Part shown: piece by piece, positions 56,173-64,000 of the stretch
Layout: every line of letters starts with the position of its first letter
How positions within the stretch are numbered: the first letter of the stretch is position 1
DNA from: Collybiopsis luxurians FD-317 M1
Lineage: Eukaryota; Basidiomycota; Agaricomycetes; Agaricales; Omphalotaceae
Direction of reading: 5' to 3'
Assembly (NCBI GenBank): GCA_000827265.1
Contig: KN834813.1
Coordinates: forward strand, 256,182 to 320,181
Length of the DNA: 64,000 nt
Notes under the pieces: model-generated
Told to the model about the DNA's origin: nothing
Seen by the model: only the letters and a program-made list of their open reading frames with translations
Databases searched by the model: none
Position numbers and translations under genes: made by a program

Positions 56173-57715
56173 TCAAATCCCCAGCTTTCCGAAACATCCC
56201 TCTGGATCTGCTCCAATCCAATTTCGCAGAGCAAACCACAGATGGCGGAAATCTTTTCCTGCAATAATAGTTTTATAATATGACAGAGCTACTGAAAAGA
56301 GCACCTGAAGGACCGAGGTTGCCAAAAATTAAAATAGAGCCTGAGCATAAAGTCTGAAAAAAGGAAGGGTAAGTAGTGACAAACCTCAAAGTATTGTGAA
56401 GAACATTCCCGAAGATCTTCAGTCAGCGCTGGATCGATCCGGGTTATTGCAGGTTCCCCACTGTACTCAGTGGCTAAATCGACATGAAGCGCCATCGTGG
56501 GATCGGAGAGAAGAACCGGTGCAATGAACCCAAAATCCCAATCAAAAACAGAAGTAATATCGCCAGCGGTCGTGATGGTCATATTGTGAATACCCCAATC
56601 TATGTATTGCCCGTTCTTCTTCCGAGGCTTGAGGCTTCGGTACAATGTGGGGGAGAAGACGAAGGAGAGACTGTTTAGCAGCGTAAGCAACTAGTCTAAC
56701 GACTTCATGGTCACATTCCCAGCCTATCATATCACCAATATCTAATGCGCCCAAGGCTCGGCTTAGAAAACCCGTGCACCAAGTCAAAATAAGCGGAGCT
56801 GAGCCATACTCGAGCCGCTGCTCTATTTTTGGGAAATCGTGCTATAAATAGTCGAGCCGCAGCGCCATTTGGCCTGTTCGGGGACAAGCCATAGCCGATA
56901 AAAGCCGAGTCATAGCCAGCCAAGCCGAGCGCTGGGCGCACCCTGATCGTCGCCTCTATCTTTGATCTGACGAGTCCCAAAGCGAGTTCACGCATGAAGG
57001 AGACAGGTACGGGAAGTACACTCGGTTTGTGTTCGAAGAGACGGGGCAGAAACCATTTGGTGGCGAAATCGGTCGGGGCTGGAAGTTGAAGAGAGCAGCA
57101 CGACTGGAGGCAGCCTGGGTAAGGAGAATAAAATTAACGAGGGCCTGGCAGGTATCCACAAGGAAAAGCAACCGACTAACCTGCTGATCACTGTGCAAAT
57201 CCCACCAAACGTTGGTTTGTCCCCGGGATTTCTCGAAAAGAAGTAGACGTCTTCCCTTGATGTCAACGGGACGAAAGCATGCAGGCTCAGATCGTAAAAG
57301 AGAATAGGTCTCCGATTCGAATTGAACGTCCTGGCACTGCATCTCAAAGGGCCGGCTGTCAAAATTGAGTACATTGACATCGCCGCGAGCAACACGAGCA
57401 ATAATGTCCCGTCTGTCTATAGTTTTTAGATGAAAACCCTGCAAGCCATCGATCGTTGAACACCAGAGTAGAATTTTTTTCAAAAAAAAGGGAATTCGCG
57501 TACGTAGCAGTTGGATCCTCTATTGACAAAAGGAATATCAACGATCGAAACCTTGAGCTGTTGCTGGACTTCATGAAGGAGCAAATTGAGATCCCAGTCA
57601 CCGCGAAATGGACTGAGGTTCGTAGCATTGAGAATTTAGAGATTTTTCCCATCCCACTCCGAATCTTTCGCTCCGTCTCTATAGCTAGGCCAGTCATCGT
57701 CAATATATTCTGAAG
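56173..57715 (-). pseudogene. APH-like (aminoglycoside phosphotransferase fold) kinase gene, interrupted
   Basis: Fungal protein-kinase-like phosphotransferase. Recognisable blocks in order on the minus strand: DDDWPSYRDGAKDSE, GDWDLNLLLHEVQQQLK, VNRGSNCY joined over an intron to GFHLKTIDRRDIIARVARGD (beta-strand with the ATP-contact Lys/Arg region), FATKWFLPRLFEHKPSVLPV, MRELALGLVRSKIEATI, then after a 195-bp insert LDIGDMIGWECDHEVVRLVA, the catalytic loop IDWGIHN (Asp and Asn kept), the metal site SVFDWDFGF, and a last exon RHLWFALRNWIGADPEG ending in TGA at 56173. An inverted-repeat element (56746-56940) separates KIEATI from DIGDM, and the blocks around 57080-57330 change frame. I therefore think the gene is damaged, although unusual introns could rescue it. 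Substrate unknown. Confidence 0.6.
56746..56940. mobile_element. 195-bp inverted-repeat element (MITE-like) inside the APH-like gene
   Basis: The left end TGCGCCCAAGGCTCGGCTTA (56746-56765) matches the inverse of the right end AAGCCGAGCGCTGGGCGCA (56922-56940) at about 18 of 21 positions. The interior is full of AGCCGAG/CTCGGCT motifs. It interrupts a protein block that is otherwise continuous. A clear target-site duplication is not visible. Confidence 0.55.
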
Positions 57716-58386
57716 TCGAATTCGAGGATGTGACTACCGATTTACACTTCAGATCGAAACCAAAAAAAATCCAATACTGTATCTGCTCAGAAGCTTGAGT
57801 TTTGAATCGATTGCATTGTCATACCGAAGAACCACAAACAGATTTCATGCCGACTTGAGCCAAGCTCTCTACATGCGCCGCAGACCAATCACCACGCCAC
57901 AATAACCTCTCACTCCCCGAAATCTCGCTAAACATCTCAGCATAGATAATGGCTAATAATACAATATTTTATTTCGATATACTACTTACGACTGGCGCCA
58001 AAAACACCATCTACCGCCATTTTAAGTTACTTGAAATATCAGAGTGGATGTATATGTTCGAGATGCGGATGCGGATAGATAATTGCTGTTGGATGAGAAA
58101 GAAATTAGAGTGAATGAAGGGAGGGATGCCAGACGATATCAAGTACACGAACGATGAATGGGCACTAGCGGAAACAAAAGACAGGAAAACGAGGGGAAGC
58201 GAGCAGCCTAAAAATACAACTCTCTGCGAGTACTGTAAACAGAAAGAAGATGACGACAGAAAAGCAGCCCATCAAAGTCCAGTGATGATGCCTCTATGAT
58301 CACCAAGAATGGACGCGGAAAAAAAAAAAATAGATGAGAGCAAGGTCTAGTCCACTCCAAGCCCACAACGCCTCATCGACCATCGA
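57716..58386. other. Spacer between the APH-like gene and the BTB gene
   Basis: Possible small 5' exons of the APH-like gene occur on the minus strand (MAVDGVFGAS from about 58020; a Trp/Ser-rich stretch near 57850-57955), but the splice phases do not join cleanly. An A-run lies at 58319-58330. Confidence 0.35.
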
Positions 58387-59932
58387 TCACTCTACGAAAC
58401 AATCAGCCAGCCCATACAACGCATCATTCACCTTCTCCTCGCTTGCCTTCAACGCCATCCTCAAACAGTTCTTATTCATATTCCCCGCCATGTTCAACCC
58501 ACCAATAAACCCGGTTGGTATCCCCGCCCCCGTTCCCTCCCCCATACCTTCGACACCATTGATCAAGCTCTCCAACACATGATTCACCATATGTAGCTTC
58601 CGCAGCAAGTCCACATACTGAATCTTTATCGGCATATTCCCACTGCCCGTCATCGTACCCATCACCAGCCCACCCCAAAGCGCCTCCCACGCCTCACTGC
58701 ACCTCGCATGCGCATGGGCAGCCGCCGTCCCAGCCCCTCCGAGTCCTATAGCAGCTTGCGCCTGCTGGGCAGGCAAGTAACACGACGGATGATGTGTAAG
58801 TTTCGGTGGGTTGTTCGGTAGAGCCTCGCACGCTCTTGAAAGATTGTAATAACCTGAAAGTAGCCGAATCCTCTGGTCCCGCGTTAATCTCAGCTTGGTC
58901 GTTCCCGCCTTGTCCGAAGATGACGACTCCTCTTCGTCGACATCGACACCGGCAGCGCACTTGCTCCATTCCTCCTTTCCCTTGAGCATCATCAAGTAAT
59001 ACGCCAAACCCAACAGGGGTCTCAGTTGTGCGCGGTATCGATCTGCAATGGTCATCGCGCTAATGATGTCCTTTGACTGGCCAGCAAAAAGCAGGTCGGC
59101 CCAGAGCGGCTCTACAGCTTCATGCAGCTCTTCATTTGCACAGAGAACGGCGACTTCGGTTAATTGATTAAGCACAGACGTTGATGAAACAATATTGTTA
59201 ACGTCAACGTCGGCATCGTTGGAGTTGCCCGAAGGAGGGTCGGGCGACTGACATACGCACATCGTCAGCACGCTTAGGGCCCAGCTTTCGGTTGTTCGAA
59301 AGGCATATTTGTGCGCTAACCTTGCGACGCTGATGAGTCGAACAACTTGCGCCTGAGAAGAAGGCATGGCGAATACTTCCGCCGGAAGAGCGTATAATGC
59401 CCAAAGGAGAGCACGAAAATCGGAAGCGGTATCCCCTGAGAGCACGATGGGAGATACATCGGAGAGCCCTTCATGGGACAGGTGATGACAGGAGCATTGA
59501 TGCGGTTGGTTGGAATATGAGGAATCTATAAGGCTTTCGGAAGAGTCGGATTGGGGGATGCCGTCTAATGAGAACATTCCCTCGAACGCTGATCCATCTC
59601 GAGAGAGGATATACCGGTGTACCTATCGAAGAAGAGTCAGACATCTAAAAAGCTTGGGCAAGGAGCGAATAGAAAAGAGTATGAGGCGAATGCCCAACGT
59701 CGTGTCGCCCTTGATGAAACTGAATCTCACGATCGCTCCACCATAACGACAGTAGCATAACCCAGCTCCTTCCAACTTCTTGCACGATCGACAAAACAAC
59801 GAAGCAGAACGGTATCGGTAGACGCACCTTGAATAAGATATTCTCGACTTGTATCACCGTATTCCCATCGTAAAGATAATATTCTGGATCCCGAACTAGA
59901 GGTTGCACGACAGTTGTTGTTGAGATACCCAT
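58387..59932 (-). CDS. BTB/POZ domain protein
   Basis: Protein-protein interaction protein of the large Agaricomycete BTB family. It starts MGISTTTVVQPLVRDPEYYL at 59932. The BTB core is split by an intron of about 210 nt: YDGNTVIQVENILFK joins to VHRYILSRDGSAFEGMFSL, the usual conserved block. Then VLSGDTASDFRALLWALYA, LISVARLAHKYAFRTTESWA and a helical C-terminal part with DIISAMTIADRYRAQLRPLL, LAYYLMMLKGKEEWSKC, LTRDQRIRLLSGYYNLSRAC and a final ALKASEEKVNDALYGLADCF before TGA at 58387. About 430 residues. No DNA-binding or Kelch module is present, so the role (cullin-3 adaptor or other) is open. Confidence 0.85.
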
Positions 59933-61451
59933 TGTGGAAGGAGAGAGCAAGTGACAGTTTGAGCTAGGAAGCTATAATAGTACTAGCGTGGAGTGAGGGC
60001 AGCAGCTGTCTAGAACTGACTGTGGGGAAATTTGGAGATTCGAGCGTATGGAGATTGCAGAATGGAGAGATGAGATGGAAAGATGAGATGAAAAGGAGGG
60101 TGGAAGGAGAAACGGTCGCAACGTGGATTCGGTGAGGCTTTTGGGTACCGCAGGTCCGGAGAAATATTAGGAACACGATTACTCAACGAAGACGTCGATG
60201 CTGACGCGAATAGAGTCCGACAGGCTATGGGTATACCTCGGCCACGATTGGAGTGGAAATCAAAAAATCAAGGAACCGTTGTGGATTGGGCTGTCCACAA
60301 TAGATTTCAGTGAATAACCGTCCGGAAAAAGTAGCCGACCAAGTTCTTTGAATCCCTGCGGATATAACCTATACAGTTGGTGAGGGAATAAAGTCAAGCT
60401 TCGGTCGTTGGTCGAGGTCAAATGGCTAACCCGATTCGTCCGGGGAGGAGGCTGTGCTGCTACCGCACCAGAGTATTTCCGAATTTGGATGTCAGAATTA
60501 TCATATCATTTTCGTGTAAGCAACCAATCAACGCGTCTATACGCGCGTCGCGGCGCGTTCCTCATAGAGTACACTCAGCTTTTGTGTATCTCGCGGTCTG
60601 GCTTCCGCAGTGATTGCAGTACTCGAGCGAGGATTCCGAGAAATTTCAAAAATAGCGCCACATTGACATACCGGCGGCGCCATTATTATTATTACCGCCA
60701 CAACTAACAATCGGTTTCATAGAAAATTCACTCAAGTCTCAAGGTAACAGTTCGGGTGGTTTGGTCGTCCAAGCGACGTTGACTTTGTTCAAGAAGGAGC
60801 CATCGCAGGACCCTCACTCTATCTTGTAAATTTTGTATGCAGATTCATGGGTCGCCTACGGTCCAAGCGTCATCTTGCATGGATGCACCTGAGCTTGGAA
60901 TTGGCCTCGATATTTCAATGACGATCCCCCAACCGATGCCGAGAACAAACAGAGGGCTAAACTAGCAGCTAATAACAATCTCACTCACTCGCGTTCAACG
61001 TCGGAGGCTAGAGCATTCGGTGATATCATCTGAAAGTAGCGTCAAGCGTCTCTATCTTATCAGGCTTCAGGGTCCGTAGACCTGAGATCAGTTTTTCTTC
61101 AAATAACTCAAAGAACGAGCGCCTCCCGACATAAATGCAGTCAGGTTTGTGATCGCCCTATTCAAGTGGTTTTGGAACGACTGACTTTTCACTAGGACTC
61201 GAATGCCGATACAATTTGAAACTCGGTGAGCTTATCAGAAGGATCTCCATCTTTTCGGACTCAAACTTCAGGATCAGACCTGAAAGTTGAAACTGACTCA
61301 GCCTCAGGATCGCCGAATACTTTGACAAATTCCGCGCCAAAAATGCGCGCACTTAAAATCGGGCAACCCTCCTCTCCTTCTTCTTCTTCCTTCCCATCGC
61401 CTGGTGCGAATTTCTCTCTTCGAAAAATCCACAATCTTGACGACGTGTGGG
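59933..61451. other. Intergenic, no gene
   Basis: The divergent promoter region between the BTB gene (-) and the secreted orphan (+). A GC patch with inverted ACGCGC/GCGCGT arms sits near 60541-60560. Short frames lack motifs. Confidence 0.4.
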
Positions 61452-62526
61452 CATGTCATTGTTAACAAAAACCCTTCTTCTTCTCGGCTTCATCGCTCCG
61501 CAACTCATAGCCAAAGTCGGAGCCTTCCCAGTCGACTCTCAACACATTCCGGATCGCCAGCCCCAAAATTCCACACAGCACTATGTGCGTGGGACCGGCG
61601 CTGAGAAGGACAAGTTCGACCTTTTGGGCTACCGGTATGCGGAACCTACTGTGAGGGCATCCTTGTTTGCAGTCTTCGCAGAAAACTAATCGTTTTATGT
61701 TCAGTACGCATCTAAAGAATACATGCAGGAAGGAACCCTTACTGCTCAGATGAACTTGAGAGGCACGCATCTCGGAGATGGTTCATACCTCGGTCGAAAA
61801 GTTGAGGACTGGGAGAAAGATTATACTGGTTACGATATTGTGAGTTCGTCATCGACCACTCCACTCCAGATGAAGATGATACTCATGTCAAGCTCAGTGC
61901 ATAGTCGCAGCGGAGAGGAACCTATACAGCCCCGTAAAAAAGGCTTGTTTAGTTCACGAATCTGTCCAGCCGGAGAGATGACTAACTCTTGGGCCTTTGT
62001 GATATAGGACTTCCTACCCAATAACGAGGGAAGTGCAGAGGGTAATGCCGATTTCATTAACGCACATCCTAATTCCATCCTTTTCGCCGAAAACTGGAGA
62101 CCAAAAGGATCAAAGTCGAGGGGCAAGGTTTTGATGATGATACCAAACAAGTTTCTGCTCAAATCGTCCTATTTTGAAAAAATGGCGAATCTAATGAAGG
62201 TCGAGTACAAGACTTATTCCACTAAGAATACTTTGGGTATCAAGGTATATTGTGCAAATCATGGTCAGTTTTCTTCGCCCTTTGTTTTTAGTGTCGATAC
62301 TCGCAAATACTAACCTTTGGTTCGACTAGGATGTTTCGCAAACATGCCAGCCGCGAAATGGCATACCATGAATGTCAATGGATTCCCTGCCCACGAAGCA
62401 GAGTTCACTCAAGATACTACGTCTGGAGAACCTCGAGAAGGACAGAACCCTAAAGGGTGTCCGAAAAAGACAGACTGGCCTCAGTGGGTGCATGATGTAC
62501 TGGCTAGTGCCCGTGCGGCGCACTGA
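61452..62526 (+). CDS. Secreted protein of unknown function
   Basis: A secreted protein of roughly 240 residues that I do not recognise. It starts MSLLTKTLLLLGFIAPQLIA, a good signal peptide, followed by VGAFPVDSQH. Introns: about 61648-61704 (after AEPT), 61839-62006 (after YTGYDI) and 62263-62330 (splitting the codon for Gly in NHGCF). The central part reads KFDLLGYRYAEPTYASKEYM, LRGTHLGDGSYLGRK and DWEKDYTGYDI, then FLPNNEGSAEGNADF, KGSKSRGKVLMMIPNKFLL and a C-terminus with Cys residues (GIKVYCANHGCF; NPKGCPKKTDWPQWV) ending in TGA at 62526. The segment GYRY...GTHLGDGSYL faintly recalls the first strands of ADP-ribosyltransferase-like secreted proteins, but no catalytic Glu motif can be assigned, so I leave the function open. 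Confidence 0.7.
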
Positions 62527-63074
62527 TGAATAAACGTGGGTTCCAAATGATCGCTTTGAGTTTTCAGCTCTGCTCGGGTCAGAAAACTTTAAAATAGGTT
62601 GCGACCGTGGCTACTTGTGTCGAAGCTGGGGTCATATCGACTAGAAAGCAGCGTATATCAATCCTTGTAGCAATTGACACTTTGATTCATCTGAGTCGTT
62701 CAATCACGTCTTCTGTGAAATACACCTAATGGTAGAAAGAACGAGATAACGGCATAGAACAGTATTTCAGCTTCAGTCTTTTGAAGATCGCCTTCGAAAT
62801 GAACGGAAAGGTTTAGGAGAGTTACATAATTACACGCAGGTCCGTGCTCTACTATTCACTGCACAGTTCTGAGCCTCATGTTCGCAATAGATGTTCACGC
62901 AATTCAGCTGCATTCGGCCATTATCCTGTAGAGTTTATTCATTCAAAGTACTGCCCCGCAAGCTACAGTGTCACTGTAATGAGCATGCATATCAGGGTCA
63001 GAATTTCTGGAACATTATAACGTCCATAAAGGCTCTTGTTGCACTAGAGCGTTTTTGCTGGGCCCCTCTGCGTA
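62527..63074. other. Intergenic
   Basis: 3' flank of the secreted-protein gene and promoter side of the next gene; nothing recognised. Confidence 0.4.
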
Positions 63075-63609
63075 ATGCTCATCTTAACACTGCTATCCCT
63101 GATCCGCGCTGCGATTGCTCTCCCTACTTCTCAATACACCGTCGCAGGAGACTCTACACCTGTGGTTGGTTCTACTCGGTCAACCTCGGGAATTGTTTGG
63201 AGTTGCGTCACTACAATTTTTGCATGCACTTGGGTTGCGGTCCACCCAAATGTACCTTCTATACGTGCCTCACAGCGCGAGCTCTTTTGGCGTCGAGTGA
63301 AAAAACTCATAGTCGCACTCATTGCGCCAGAGTTCATAATCATCTGGGCAGCAAACCAGCTGCGATCTGCCTCTTACGCTGTGAAGACCCTCCGTAAATT
63401 TGATGCATGTGAGTATAGAATTTCATTGTGAGCTCTTTCATGCTGACACCGATTCTCGAGGTCGACACTGGACAATGACCCACGGACTGTTCCTCGTCAT
63501 GGGGGGCTTCATGCTGACTGATGCATCTGGCAAGCATATAAAAGTTCTACAAGAGGGGGACCTTGCAGGAAACCATGTAAGATCTTTGAAAAGACCAAGG
63601 GAAATCACG
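63075..63609 (+). CDS. Agaricomycete membrane protein, 5' part only
   Basis: The N-terminal portion of a membrane-protein family common in mushrooms; function unknown. It starts MLILTLLSLIRAAIA (signal or first helix), then STSGIVWSCVTTIFACTW followed by VAVHPNVPS (TM helix and invariant VHPN), ELFWRRVKKLIVALIAPEFI (second helix) and SYAVKTLRKFDA. A 52-nt GT-AG intron (63411-63462) joins DA to CRHWTMTHGLFLVMGGFML, a block typical of the family, and the exon runs to REIT with a GT donor at 63610. The later exons expected in the family are not seen before the window ends. The gene may continue beyond the window or be truncated by the repeats that follow. Confidence 0.65.
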
Positions 63610-63660
63610 GTACGTACCACTATCAAATACCCCACGAAAGCCACGGTGTCTCGCCTCTGG

Positions 63661-63890
63661 CTTCGATAGCCAGGGCTCTCTTTAAATGACATCCATACGG
63701 CCTTGGGTACCCTGTCCATTTATAAAGAGACATTGAGTAACTCCTGTAATCGGGGTTCTTTTTAAATACTGTAAACCTATAGGAGAGCATACTAAAGCTG
63801 GGTACCCTGTCCATTTATAAAGAGACAGTCAGCTTCAGTAATCGGGGCTCTTTTTAAATACTGTATATACAGCTATTCTTCATCGACGCC
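63661..63890. repeat. Tandem repeat, period about 92-95 bp
   Basis: GGGTACCCTGTCCATTTATA begins at 63705 and again at 63800; GTAATCGGGG followed by TCTTTTTAAATACTGTA begins at 63746 and 63838. A partial, diverged copy (GGGCTCTCTTTAAATGAC) precedes at 63673, and a further fragment (GATACTAAAGCT) follows near 63942. Confidence 0.75.
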
Positions 63891-64000
63891 TGTTCTTTTA
63901 ATAGACCCTTGGTTGATTCCCCGTCTATTTAAAATGGGAGGATACTAAAGCTAGCTAACCTCGAGACCTAATTTTCATGTCATACGTCCATTGGAAAAAG

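Overview
The window is nuclear DNA from a filamentous basidiomycete, most likely an Agaricomycete. The evidence is the gene style: many short exons split by introns of about 45-70 nt, and several families typical of mushroom genomes (DUF6533 and DUF6534 multi-pass proteins, a DUF6604 protein, an F-box/LRR-like protein, a GPI-anchored cupredoxin, a fungal APH-like kinase). There are no operons, CRISPR arrays, rRNA genes or convincing tRNA genes. Gene models were built by eye from reading frames, GT-AG or GC-AG junctions and comparison between paralogs, so exon edges are predictions.

Layout. 0.3-1.5 kb: short-chain dehydrogenase (+). 2.4-3.8 kb: F-box-type protein (-), with a decayed relic beside it. 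4.7-6.3 kb: DUF6533 membrane protein (-). 8.8-9.9 kb: secreted GPI-anchored cupredoxin (+). 10.1-17.3 kb: three minus-strand genes in a row: an S9C prolyl-oligopeptidase-type peptidase carrying an in-frame TAG, a questin-oxidase-like protein and a DUF6604 protein. 17.9-24.6 kb: two tandem Prp43/DHX15-type DEAH-box RNA helicase genes duplicated together with their upstream regions. 25.1-27.5 kb: BCS1-like AAA ATPase (-). 27.5-31.9 kb: gene-poor, with a retrotransposon relic. 31.9-47.5 kb: three paralogous DUF6534 membrane-protein genes (one -, two +), with duplicated non-coding flanks, a probable solo LTR, and a 1-Cys peroxiredoxin (35.6-36.4 kb, -) between the first two. 47.7-54.5 kb: PSD2-type phosphatidylserine decarboxylase with C2 domains and an EF-hand (-). 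56.2-57.7 kb: APH-like phosphotransferase (-) interrupted by a small inverted-repeat element. 58.4-59.9 kb: BTB/POZ protein (-). 61.5-62.5 kb: secreted orphan (+). 63.1 kb to the end: 5' part of an Agaricomycete membrane-protein gene running into tandem repeats.

How the genes relate. I see no single pathway cluster. Housekeeping genes (helicase, BCS1, PSD2, peroxiredoxin) are mixed with expanding lineage-specific families and relics. The most striking observations are structural: a 7-nt micro-exon kept in all three DUF6534 paralogs and needed for an open frame; GT/GC splice-donor switching between paralogs; a tandem helicase duplication; a TGG-to-TAG nonsense change at a conserved peptidase motif; a palindrome-bearing repeat in two places; and an orphan exon of the 63-kb membrane-protein family stranded beside the second helicase.
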